A stretch of DNA of 64,000 nucleotides from an uncultured Clostridia bacterium. Its GTDB lineage: Bacteria; Bacillota; Clostridia; Christensenellales; Borkfalkiaceae. Below, piece by piece: positions 29,901 to 38,252 of this stretch; within the stretch, counting starts at the first letter, position 1; every line of letters begins with the position of its first letter. The notes under the pieces were generated by a model, which saw nothing but the letters and a program-made list of their open reading frames with translations, was not told the DNA's origin and made no database searches. The translations under genes were made by a program, and so were the position numbers. Where the stretch lies: assembly GCA_947628675.1 (NCBI GenBank), contig CANRAR010000001.1, positions 124,001 to 188,000 on the forward strand, given 5' to 3'.

Positions 29901-30486
29901 GGCGTTTACATATGAAAAGAATCTCGAAGGCTTGAAGAAAGCGTATGAGGACGTCAAGAAGTCGATGGAGGATTTGACGGCAAAGGCAGACGCTACAACA
30001 GATGAATTGCTCGGTATTGTCAAAACGCTTGTCTCCGTAAATACATGGAAAGGGGGTGTGGATCTTTGGCAAAGCAATGGTGGCGAAACGAAACCTTGGT
30101 TGAATTGGCTGAACGATGTTCCCGCAGAGTATCGCGCAATGCAGCAAGAGGTGTTAGGCTTGTATAATGAGATAAAACCAACCGGAAAGACGAGCTCGGA
30201 GCTGAGCATAGCCTTAAAGGAAAAGATCAAATCGTCGTTGACGGAGTTGGCGACCGAATTGGCAGAATACAAACAAGGCGATAATTTTAGTTTTACTTCT
30301 TTGTCGGATAAAGCACAGGCCGCAGAACTTCTCGAACAGCTCCATGAATGGCGTTATTTCCTCAACAGTGTCCTACCGACTTCGATAAGAACCGAGTTCA
30401 GAGGAGATGACACTTTGAAAGCGCTCATGAGCGATATCAAAAAGTACGAGGATGCACTTTCGGAACGCTTAACTTCGATGGGATAA
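26924..30486 (+). CDS. Large (~1190 aa) secreted/surface protein; signal peptide and body are in different frames across a G11 tract
   Basis: RBS aaggag, ATG 26924: MLKTKIAIILLSGACALTSATAIAGWCIATGGG in frame 2; body GGGGGTDKIPPSVSGVSTTIS... in frame 1 open to 30486. Confidence 0.65.
27013..27023 (+). repeat. G11 homopolymer tract
   Basis: cac-ggggggggggg-tgggact at the frame junction. Confidence 0.95.
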
Positions 30487-30507
30487 GGGAAGTTCTTGAA
30501 AAATCGG

Positions 30508-30534
30508 GCCGCGCGGCATTGCCGCGCGGCTTTT
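30508..30534 (+). terminator. Terminator-like hairpin after the large secreted protein gene
   Basis: gccgcgcggc-att-gccgcgcggc-tttt. Confidence 0.7.
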
Positions 30535-30644
30535 CGTATTCCTTCCTTCGGAGGGGGCGGCGGAAAAAAATCGGTTAGTCGTCCTCCACTCACGTTGAAT
30601 TTGTCGAAAGAAATTCAACGCAATAAAAAAACTGTGAGGGCTTT

Positions 30645-30897
30645 TTTTGTTGACGTCCACCGAAGCGGTAGCGTAGCAGGTATCTCCCGCAAAGCTACCT
30701 CATGGCACACGCAGGACACCGTTTAGTGCTGCTGTATCCCTACCCTGACACGGTTCGCGGGCATACGTTGCATGAGACCTTGTGATCAACGACCCTTACT
30801 GCGCGCGGCCTTCCATGGACGGCACCGAGAAAAGCGTTCGGCTCTGCTATAGCGGATTGCAGATACAGGGCACCGCTAACTCCCCGCCTATCACAGC
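30645..30897 (-). ncRNA. ffs: Bacterial large SRP RNA (Alu + S domain)
   Basis: Minus strand contains GUGUCAGG-GUA-GGGA-UAC-AGCAGC (GNRA tetraloop in the S-domain apical hairpin), GCGUGUGCC...GAGGUAGCU, and 5' GGCGGGGAGUUAGCGGUGCCCUGUAUCUGCAAUCCGCUAUAGCAG typical of Alu-domain SRP RNA; ends approximate. Confidence 0.88.
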
Positions 30898-30903
30898 AAA
30901 GAT

Positions 30904-30932
30904 AGTATAACCGAAACCCGCAAAATTTGCAA
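30904..30932 (-). promoter_or_regulatory. Promoter of the SRP RNA gene
   Basis: Minus strand TTGCAA-17-TATACT ending ~7 nt before the SRP RNA 5' end. Confidence 0.75.
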
Positions 30933-30992
30933 GCGTTTTTTGTATTTGGAAAACATTTCCCCGCCGTTTCTTTTTTGCTTTTCCGTATACAA

Positions 30993-31030
30993 AACAGCCG
31001 CCCGTCCGCTTCTGCGGACGGGCGGCTGTT
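30993..31030. repeat. GCCGCCCGTCCGC-type hairpin element, copy 2
   Basis: aacagccgcccgtccgc-ttct-gcggacgggcggctgtt. Confidence 0.8.
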
Positions 31031-31082
31031 CGTGCTTCATCATTCAAAATTTATTTCTCTCTATCTCGACATATTTTTATTT

Positions 31083-31415
31083 TTACGCCTCGTCGAATGC
31101 GGCGAGAAGGGCGAGTTGCTTCTTGGCAAGTTCCTTTGTCTGCGGCTTCAAAGTGCGGAAGAGGCGCACGAGTTCCCGCTCCGCCTCGGAGAGGGCATAG
31201 GGGAGGGGCGCCTGTTCTCTGCCCGCGAGGTAGTCCAGCGTGCACTCGAAGTAGTCCGCATACGCAATGAGGCTATATAAATTGGGGTCGTGGGAACGTT
31301 CGTATGCCGCCACCGTTGTCTGCCCGATGTTGAGAGCCTTCGCAAGTTGCGTCTGCGTTAAACCGTTTTCCACGCGCAACATTTTTAGCCGTTCGTTGAC
31401 TGTCATGCTTTCCAT
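31083..31415 (-). CDS. XRE-family HTH transcriptional regulator
   Basis: MTVNERLKMLRVENGLTQTQLAKALNIGQTTVAAYERSHDPNLYSLIAYADYFECTLDYLAGRE. Confidence 0.92.
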   Translation of the reverse strand: MESMTVNERLKMLRVENGLTQTQLAKALNIGQTTVAAYERSHDPNLYSLIAYADYFECTLDYLAGREQAPLPYALSEAERELVRLFRTLKPQTKELAKKQLALLAAFDEA

Positions 31416-31422
31416 GATTTTA

Positions 31423-31506
31423 TTTTAGCAACTTTATGCTAAAAATCATTGACAAAGTATGAACAAATTGCTAAAATAAAGTCGATTAGTACGAACGTGC
31501 TAAAAA
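31423..31506 (+). promoter_or_regulatory. Divergent regulatory region with repeated TGCTAAAA half-sites overlapping a TTGACA-17-TAAAAT promoter
   Basis: ttttagca 31423-31430, tgctaaaa 31437-31444, 31469-31476, 31498-31505; -35 31449-31454, -10 31472-31477. Confidence 0.7.
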
Positions 31507-31519
31507 AGGAAAGGCTGAT

Positions 31520-32092
31520 ATGGCGTTAATTGTTTGTCCGCACTGCGGGAATTCAATCAGCGATACGGTTAGCGTGTGCATTCATTGCGGAAAAAGCGTC
31601 AATCCCCAAGAAGAGCAAGCGCCACTCACGCTTTACGCAAAATTAAATCCGTCGGAACAAAGTAGACTTCTCGAGCAATTCCGCCGAGAATATCCCGAGT
31701 ATGTTTTTCCGCAGGGGAGAGAAAAGGCGGCGAAAAAAAGGAAAGTAGCGGAGATTTCACTACTCATTACATCAACAATTTGCGGTATATTGTTTATTAT
31801 TCACATTCTTGGCATCCTCAGGGTAATAGATTTCAGCGATGATGATTTTTTTATTCCGGCAATTCTGTTGGTTTTAGCTATCGTTGGAATTATAGTTTCG
31901 GTCATCATTTGGGTTATTTTTAACCGAAGCGCAAAGAGATATATGCATCGATTTTTATTGTTTGCCAAACTTTATCAAACATGGCTATCTGCAAGAAACA
32001 TTAAATATAAACTTGCTTTTAGGGAAAGCGAAAAGAAATATAAAAATCACTTCAACAATATCAATCCGATTTTATATATGAAGGAGGCTTGA
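31520..32092 (+). CDS. Zinc-ribbon membrane protein (two predicted TM segments)
   Basis: MALIVCPHCGNSISDTVSVCIHCGKSVNP then hydrophobic segments VAEISLLITSTICGILFII and ILLVLAIVGIIVSVIIWVIF. Confidence 0.75.
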   Translation: MALIVCPHCGNSISDTVSVCIHCGKSVNPQEEQAPLTLYAKLNPSEQSRLLEQFRREYPEYVFPQGREKAAKKRKVAEISLLITSTICGILFIIHILGILRVIDFSDDDFFIPAILLVLAIVGIIVSVIIWVIFNRSAKRYMHRFLLFAKLYQTWLSARNIKYKLAFRESEKKYKNHFNNINPILYMKEA

Positions 32093-32093
32093 A

Positions 32094-33125
32094 ATGGCAC
32101 TGATACATTGCCCCGAGTGTGGGAAAGAGGTGTCCGACCAATCGAAGAAATGCATTTACTGCGGCGCCTCGATTTTTGTGTGTCCCGAATGCGGCAAAAT
32201 CTCCGTCAGCGAAGGGAGGTGCCCTCGTTGCGGATATTCTGCCGTATCGCAAAAAACGGTGATAGCGAACAATACGCCGGAGATGGGAGACGCGGGACAC
32301 GCGCCCAAAAATGTTTATGAACGATGGAAAGAAAGCGACCCCCGCGTTAAATCGAGAGAAAAAATCTTTTCGGTGGTTAGCATCGGATTATGGGTTATGG
32401 AATTTATCTTGGCGGGGATTTGGTTTTTCCTGGTTTTAATTCAATATAAGGATCTTAATCTTGAAAAGCTTGTGACTTTGGCAGTAAATCATGAATCAAA
32501 TCTACAAAAGACAAATATCTTCTTTTCTATTATCATGATTTTGGTCATTATTTCCAGTGTGGTCGATACTCTTAAAGGGATCATAAATTATTATTCCTGT
32601 GCAAATTGGATTCGGCGGAGCAGGGTCAGAATAAAGGATGACATCTCCGCAATTGTAGCAGTGAACAATGCAATAAGCGAAAAAAAGAAAAACAAAAAAA
32701 TAAAGGGGCAAGAAAATTATGAAGAGGATATGACGGAAACCGAAGAGGAGACAAATGAAGGAGCGCCAACAGAAGAACTCGAAGCCGCGCTTTTTTTAGC
32801 CGTCGATCCAAACAAAGGCGCATTTTTTGCAGCTCTTAAATCGATACCTCAACTTATTATTTGCGCCCTCAAAATTTTTGTCTATATTTGTTTGAGGATC
32901 GACGCGGTTTCCTACATGAGCGGCGTTCTCCATGGCAACTTTGTGGATAATGGAAAGGGTGCTTTGGTTTTCAAATATGAGTACTCTTTTGATTGGCTAA
33001 CGCTTGTGATAGGGGTAGCGATTGCGCTTGTTCTTGCTTTGGCCGCGTATTTAATTTGTGAGGTCATATTGGAGAAAAAAATGGATAAAACCCTGCAAAA
33101 GGTATACGACGCGAAGTTAAAGTAA
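32094..33125 (+). CDS. Double zinc-ribbon multi-TM membrane protein
   Basis: MALIHCPECGKEVSDQSKKCIYCGASIFVCPECGKISVSEGRCPRCGY followed by several hydrophobic segments. Confidence 0.75.
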   Translation: MALIHCPECGKEVSDQSKKCIYCGASIFVCPECGKISVSEGRCPRCGYSAVSQKTVIANNTPEMGDAGHAPKNVYERWKESDPRVKSREKIFSVVSIGLWVMEFILAGIWFFLVLIQYKDLNLEKLVTLAVNHESNLQKTNIFFSIIMILVIISSVVDTLKGIINYYSCANWIRRSRVRIKDDISAIVAVNNAISEKKKNKKIKGQENYEEDMTETEEETNEGAPTEELEAALFLAVDPNKGAFFAALKSIPQLIICALKIFVYICLRIDAVSYMSGVLHGNFVDNGKGALVFKYEYSFDWLTLVIGVAIALVLALAAYLICEVILEKKMDKTLQKVYDAKLK

Positions 33126-33134
33126 AGCCGTATG

Positions 33135-33171
33135 ACGAAGCGCCCGCCCCGTTCGGGGAGGGCGCTTCCTT
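33135..33171 (+). terminator. Hairpin after the zinc-ribbon operon
   Basis: gaagcgcccgccccgttcggggagggcgcttcctt. Confidence 0.55.
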
Positions 33172-33176
33172 ATTGT

Positions 33177-33209
33177 CCCCCTCCCCCGCGCAAAACGCGG
33201 GGGAGGGGG
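33177..33209. repeat. CCCCCTCCCC-type hairpin element, copy 2
   Basis: ccccctcccccgcg-caaaa-cgcgggggaggggg. Confidence 0.75.
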
Positions 33210-33302
33210 CGGACTTCGTTGTTCGGGATTCTTCACGCGCCGCCCGCGCCCTGCCCCGCTTGTGCGGGGGGCAGGGCGCGGGCGGCGGCTCAGAATGACG
33301 CG
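33210..33302 (-). repeat. Dispersed hairpin element, copy 4 (inverted, enlarged apical stem)
   Basis: Minus strand: cgcgtcATTCTGA-gccgccgcccgcgccctgcccc...ggggcagggcgcgggcggc-gcgtGAAGAATcccgaacaacgaagtccg. Confidence 0.75.
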
Positions 33303-33377
33303 TAGGACAAGTGTGGGGGCGGCTCGGTATGAGGAAGGGCGCGAAATTCTCCATAATTCGCAACTTGCGTCAAACGT

Positions 33378-33406
33378 TTGGCAAACGACGCGAAACGTGA
33401 TACAAT
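33378..33406 (+). promoter_or_regulatory. Promoter immediately before the ABC exporter start codon
   Basis: TTGGCA-17-TACAAT; predicted TSS ~33413, ATG 33419. Confidence 0.65.
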
Positions 33407-33418
33407 ATAGGCGCGCGT

Positions 33419-35236
33419 ATGGAAACTTTCAAATTCGGGCTGAAATATTGGAAGAAGTACATTCCCCTGTCGCTCCTTTCCAAGGCGTTCAGTCTCATTG
33501 CCATTTTGTGCGATCTCGCGTTGCCGCTCATCGACGCCGCGATCATCGACCAACTCTTCGCGTATGACCCCGCCGCGCCCACGGGCGGGGCGCTCTCCTT
33601 TTTGTATTCGGGGGCGCTCGGCGCGCCGCAGTCGTGGCAACTTTTCCTGAATCTCGCCCTCATCTTCATCGGCGTTTTCCTCACCCGCATCGTCTTTTTG
33701 TACTGCAAAAACGTCACCTTCCAGTGGTGCGGGCTCCGCATGGAGTGCATCCTGCGCGAGGAGACGTACGCCAAACTTCTCGACCTCGACGGCGAGACCA
33801 TCTCCCGCTACAACATGGGCGAACTGCTCACCACGATGAACCGCGATACCATCATCTTCAAGGAGATGTACTCGCGCATCTTCATGAACCTGTTCGACTC
33901 GGTGGTGATGATCTCCCTCTCCGTCGCCACGCTCGCGGCGTTCGATTGGAGGCTCCTCTTCGTGCCCCTCGCCATTACGCCGCTCTTCGTCGTCTGCCTC
34001 ATCCGCTACCTCTCGCGCTCGCGCAAACTCTTCCGCGCCATCCGTGCGGGGTATTCCGAACTCAACCTCACCGTGCAGGAGAACATCGACGCCGTGCGCA
34101 TCGTGCGCTCCTTTGCCGCCGAAGAGACGGAGATACAAAAATTCGACGAGAAAAATAATCACATCTACGACCTCTCGACGGCGCAGGTGAAACTCACGTC
34201 CAAGTACAACAGCATCTTTATGGGCTTCCAGCAGGCGGGGTACGTCGGCACGGTGGCGGTCGCCGTCATCCTCGTCCTCTCGGGGAATATCGCCCTCGGC
34301 GCGCTGACCGCGGCGACGACGTACGTCACCAAAATTATTTCCCACATCACGCAGATCTCGCGCTCGTGCTTTATGATGCAGAATCAACTCGTCTCGGGCG
34401 GGAGGCTCAAACACTTCTTGACGGAGAAGAGCGCCGTGCCCGATTGCCCCTCCGCGCTCGTCGCCTCGCGGGAGCCGCACATCCGGCTCGAGAACGTCAG
34501 CCTCACCCTCGGCGAAAAGCAAATTTTGAAGAACATCTCCCTCGACGTGCCCTACGGCAAAAAGGTGGGCGTGATGGGGGGCACGGGCAGCGGAAAGTCG
34601 GCGCTTTTGAAGTCGCTCTCGCGCGTGTTCGACGTGACGGCGGGGCAAATTACCATCGACGGCGCGGACGTTCGCGCCTATCCCCTCGACGCCCTCCGCG
34701 CGGAATATGCGTACGTCTTTCAGGACGTCTTTCTCTTCTCCAACACGGTGGATGCCAACGTGGCGTTCACCAAGCCCGAATGCGACCGGGAGACTGTCGT
34801 CGATGCGACCGAGGCGGCGCAGGCGGCGCGCTTTGTGGAGAAACTCTCCGAGGGCTACGAGACCATCGTGGGCGAGCGCGGCGTGGGGCTCTCGGGCGGG
34901 CAGAAGCAGCGTCTCTCCATCGCCCGCGCCCTCGTGAAGGGCGCGCCCGTGCTCATCCTGGACGACGCCTCCTCCGCCCTCGACATGGCGACGGAAAAGC
35001 GCGTACTCGCCTCCCTCAAATCGCGCTGCCCCGACCACACGTTGTTCATCGCGGCGCACCGCGTCTCCTCGGTCATGGACTGCGATGAAATTTTGTATCT
35101 TCGGGACGGCGAGATCGTCGAGCGCGGCACGGCGGAGGAACTCATTGCCCTCGGCGGCGCGTTCGCCAAAATTTACCGCTTGCAGACGGAGGACGGGCAG
35201 ATCGACGACTCCACCTACGGGAGGGCGGAGTTATGA
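33419..35236 (+). CDS. ABC exporter half-transporter (permease + ATPase), degenerate catalytic site
   Basis: Walker A GGTGSGKSALL, signature LSGGQKQRLSIARAL, Walker B VLILDDASSALD (Asp in place of catalytic Glu). Confidence 0.93.
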   Translation: METFKFGLKYWKKYIPLSLLSKAFSLIAILCDLALPLIDAAIIDQLFAYDPAAPTGGALSFLYSGALGAPQSWQLFLNLALIFIGVFLTRIVFLYCKNVTFQWCGLRMECILREETYAKLLDLDGETISRYNMGELLTTMNRDTIIFKEMYSRIFMNLFDSVVMISLSVATLAAFDWRLLFVPLAITPLFVVCLIRYLSRSRKLFRAIRAGYSELNLTVQENIDAVRIVRSFAAEETEIQKFDEKNNHIYDLSTAQVKLTSKYNSIFMGFQQAGYVGTVAVAVILVLSGNIALGALTAATTYVTKIISHITQISRSCFMMQNQLVSGGRLKHFLTEKSAVPDCPSALVASREPHIRLENVSLTLGEKQILKNISLDVPYGKKVGVMGGTGSGKSALLKSLSRVFDVTAGQITIDGADVRAYPLDALRAEYAYVFQDVFLFSNTVDANVAFTKPECDRETVVDATEAAQAARFVEKLSEGYETIVGERGVGLSGGQKQRLSIARALVKGAPVLILDDASSALDMATEKRVLASLKSRCPDHTLFIAAHRVSSVMDCDEILYLRDGEIVERGTAEELIALGGAFAKIYRLQTEDGQIDDSTYGRAEL

Positions 35237-37017
35237 CCAAGCGCAACACCTACTTCATGGACGAGGAACTCAACTCCGATCGGGTGGACGTCAAGTACTT
35301 GAAGCGGCTGCTCTCCCGCATTGCGCCGCGCAAAAAATTGTTTTTGGTGGCTCTCATTCTCCTCGTCGCCTCGTCGGTCGCCGCCCTCGTGCCGCCCGTC
35401 ATCATCCGCGTCATCGTCAACCACGTCGTCCCCATGGAAGCGGGCGGGGCGCGTACGCGCGAACTCGTCTTGTATCTCGTCGCCCTCGGCGCGATGGGGG
35501 TGCTGACCGCCGTTCTTCCCTACTTCCACAAACTCATCATGGGCACGATCGGGCACGGCATCATCGCAGATTTGAGGCGCGAAGTATTTTTGCACTTGCA
35601 GGAACTCTCCTTCGAGTACTACGACAGCCGCCCCGCGGGCAAAATCTCCATCCGCGTCACCGAGTACATCAACGAACTCGCCGACTTTTTCACGGAATAT
35701 CTGCTCAACTTCATCGTGGATATTCTCAAACTCATCGTCGCCACGGTGTTTTTGCTGTGCATCAGCCCCATTCTGACGGCCGTCGTCTACGCCGCCGTCG
35801 TGCCGCTCGCCGTCACCGTGCTGCTCATCAAGAAAGCGGTGCGCAAACTCTTCCGCAAGCACAGGGCGAAGAACAGCAACCGCAACGCCTTCATCGTCGA
35901 GTCCATCATGGGCGAGAAGGTGATAAAGAGCGGCAACCGCTCGGCGTACAACCGCGTCATCTACCGCGACCTTCAGGAGGACAGCGCCTCCACGTGGATG
36001 AAGATCGTCCGCCGCAACGAACTCATCGCGCCCACCTCGGAATTTTTCTGGAACGCGGGCATCCTCGCCATGTACGCCGTCGCGCTCGCCCTGTTCTTCG
36101 GGGGAGACGCCGCCATTGCGGGCACCGTCATCGCGTTTCTCCTCTACACCTCCATCTGCTCGGAGCCGCTTTTGCAACTCGCCGCTGTCATGCAGCAGTT
36201 TGCGCAGGTCTCCGCCAACTTGGAGCGCATCTACGAGACGGCGGATGCGCCCGTCGCCCTCCTCGATAAGCCAAATGCCGAGGAACTCAAAGACGTGCGC
36301 GGCGAGGTGGAGTTCGACGACGTGACCTTCGGCTATGAGGAGGGCATTTCCGTCCTCGAGCACTTCACCCTGCACGTCGCGGCGGGGGAGAAGATCGCCC
36401 TCGTCGGCCCCACGGGCGCGGGCAAGACCACGGTCATCAACCTCTTGACGCGCTTTTACGACGTGGGCGCGGGGAGCGTCAAGGTGGACGGGCACGACGT
36501 GCGGGACGTCACCAAGAAGTCTTTGCGCCGCGAGATAGGGGTGCTGATGCAGGAGCCCTTCATCTTCAAGGGCAGCATTCTCGAGAACATCCGCTACGGC
36601 ACACCGGGGGCAACCGACGAAGAGTGCATCGCGGCGGCGGAAAAAATTTACTGCGACCGCGTCGCCGCGCGCTTCCCCGAGGGCTACTACGCTCAACTCG
36701 GCGAGCGGGGCGAGGGCTTGTCGGCGGGCGAACGGCAACTCGTCTCGTTTGCCCGTATCGTGCTGAAAAACCCCAAGGTCGTCATCCTGGACGAGGCGAC
36801 GAGCGCCATCGACTCGGAGACCGAACTGCTCATCCAGAGCGCCCTCGACCGCATTTTGGAGGGCAAAACGGCGTTTATCGTGGCGCACAGGCTTTCCACC
36901 ATCCGCAAGGCCGACCGCATTTTGTATATTGCCGAGAAGGGCATCGCCGAGCAGGGCTCCCACGAGGAACTGATGGCGAAAAAGGGGAAATATTACGAAT
37001 TAAATCAAAGAAAATAG
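35233..37017 (+). CDS. ABC exporter half-transporter (permease + ATPase), canonical catalytic site
   Basis: Walker A GPTGAGKTTVINLL, LSAGERQLVSFARI, Walker B VVILDEATSAID; start overlaps the previous stop by 4 bp. Confidence 0.93.
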   Translation: MTKRNTYFMDEELNSDRVDVKYLKRLLSRIAPRKKLFLVALILLVASSVAALVPPVIIRVIVNHVVPMEAGGARTRELVLYLVALGAMGVLTAVLPYFHKLIMGTIGHGIIADLRREVFLHLQELSFEYYDSRPAGKISIRVTEYINELADFFTEYLLNFIVDILKLIVATVFLLCISPILTAVVYAAVVPLAVTVLLIKKAVRKLFRKHRAKNSNRNAFIVESIMGEKVIKSGNRSAYNRVIYRDLQEDSASTWMKIVRRNELIAPTSEFFWNAGILAMYAVALALFFGGDAAIAGTVIAFLLYTSICSEPLLQLAAVMQQFAQVSANLERIYETADAPVALLDKPNAEELKDVRGEVEFDDVTFGYEEGISVLEHFTLHVAAGEKIALVGPTGAGKTTVINLLTRFYDVGAGSVKVDGHDVRDVTKKSLRREIGVLMQEPFIFKGSILENIRYGTPGATDEECIAAAEKIYCDRVAARFPEGYYAQLGERGEGLSAGERQLVSFARIVLKNPKVVILDEATSAIDSETELLIQSALDRILEGKTAFIVAHRLSTIRKADRILYIAEKGIAEQGSHEELMAKKGKYYELNQRK

Positions 37018-37033
37018 GTTTACAAAAAATCTT

Positions 37034-37170
37034 TCAATGATAAGATAATAGAGGATAGTAAGGTAAGAAATAGAAAGGATAGTATGGTAAGATAATAGAA
37101 AGGATGGAATGATAAGATAATAGAAAGCATTATGGTAAGATAATAGAAGGGATAGTAAGGTTGGAGAGAA
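37034..37170 (+). repeat. Degenerate ~25-bp purine-rich tandem repeats in an AT-rich island
   Basis: gatagtaaggtaagaaatagaaag / gatagtatggtaagataatagaaag / gatggaatgataagataatagaaag / cattatggtaagataatagaag. Confidence 0.75.
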
Positions 37171-37355
37171 AATCGGAAAGAATAAAAAAAGGATATATAA
37201 CAATAGAAAAAACCGATATACAACAATAAAGAAATAAATAAAAAGTATAAAAATACTATAAAGAGATAAAAGTTCTTTTCTTTTTATGATGCGTCCCGAT
37301 TTATATCTACCCACAGTAGAATGGATATATCACCATTATCAAAGGAGATTTTAAT

Positions 37356-38201
37356 ATGTCATCTTGTACGCATGATTGTTCGAGTTGCGGGTCGAACTGC
37401 GCCTCGCGCGACAAAACTTCCCTCATCAAACCGCCCCACGCGGGCACCCGTGTAGGGCGCGTCGTCGCCGTCGCAAGCGGAAAGGGCGGCGTGGGCAAGT
37501 CCCTCGTCACCTCCCTTCTCGCCGTCCGCGCGGCGGCCATGGGGCTCAAAGTCGGCGTTCTCGATGCCGACGTCACGGGCCCCTCCATTCCCCGCGCCTT
37601 CGGCGTAAAGGAACACGCCCGCGGCGATGAGGAGGGCATCTACCCCGTCACCGCGCGGAGCGGCATCAAACTGATGTCGATGAACTGCCTTCTCGAACAC
37701 GCGGAGGACCCCGTCGTGTGGCGCGGTGCGCTCATCGCGGGCGCCTGCCTGCAATTCTGGACGGACGTCGTCTGGGACGAACTCGACATCCTCTTCATCG
37801 ATATGCCCCCGGGCACGGGCGACGTGCCCCTCACGGTGTTCCAGAGCATCCCGCTCTCGGGCGCGGTGGTCGTCACCACGCCGCAGGATCTCGTCGGCAT
37901 GATCGTGGGCAAGGCCGTGAATATGGCGAAGATGTTGAACGTCCCCATCTTGGGCGTCGCCGAGAACATGAGTTACTATAAGTGCCCGAATTGCGGCGCG
38001 GAGCACGAAATTTTCGGCGCGAGCAGGGCGGAGGAACTCGCAAAGGCCTGCGGTGCGCCCGCCTACGCCCGCATCCCGCTCGACCCCGCAGTCGCGCGCC
38101 TCGCCGACGGGGGACGCATCGAGGAGGCGGATACCGACTGCCTCTCCGCCATCTTTGCAGAAATTCTCAAATCGCGCGAGATCGGTAATTACAAGGCGTA
38201 A
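37356..38201 (+). CDS. Mrp/NBP35-family Fe-S carrier ATPase
   Basis: Cys-rich N-terminus CTHDCSSCGSNC, GKGGVGKSLVTSLLA deviant Walker A, CPNC motif. Confidence 0.93.
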   Translation: MSSCTHDCSSCGSNCASRDKTSLIKPPHAGTRVGRVVAVASGKGGVGKSLVTSLLAVRAAAMGLKVGVLDADVTGPSIPRAFGVKEHARGDEEGIYPVTARSGIKLMSMNCLLEHAEDPVVWRGALIAGACLQFWTDVVWDELDILFIDMPPGTGDVPLTVFQSIPLSGAVVVTTPQDLVGMIVGKAVNMAKMLNVPILGVAENMSYYKCPNCGAEHEIFGASRAEELAKACGAPAYARIPLDPAVARLADGGRIEEADTDCLSAIFAEILKSREIGNYKA

Positions 38202-38213
38202 AGGGGCAACAAA

Positions 38214-38241
38214 AAAAGAGCGGCTCGAAGGCCGCTCTTTT
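38214..38241. terminator. Bidirectional intrinsic terminator between convergent genes
   Basis: aaaagagcggc-tcgaag-gccgctctttt. Confidence 0.88.
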
Positions 38242-38252
38242 CGCGTGTCTTG

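Noticed and set aside
30847-31047. Minus-strand 66-aa ORF at the SRP locus
   Set aside because: Overlaps the SRP RNA promoter and 5' domain; no coding features.
35215-36963. 582-aa antisense ORF opposite the second ABC transporter gene
   Set aside because: Composition typical of the reverse frame of GC-rich coding DNA; no RBS or domain.
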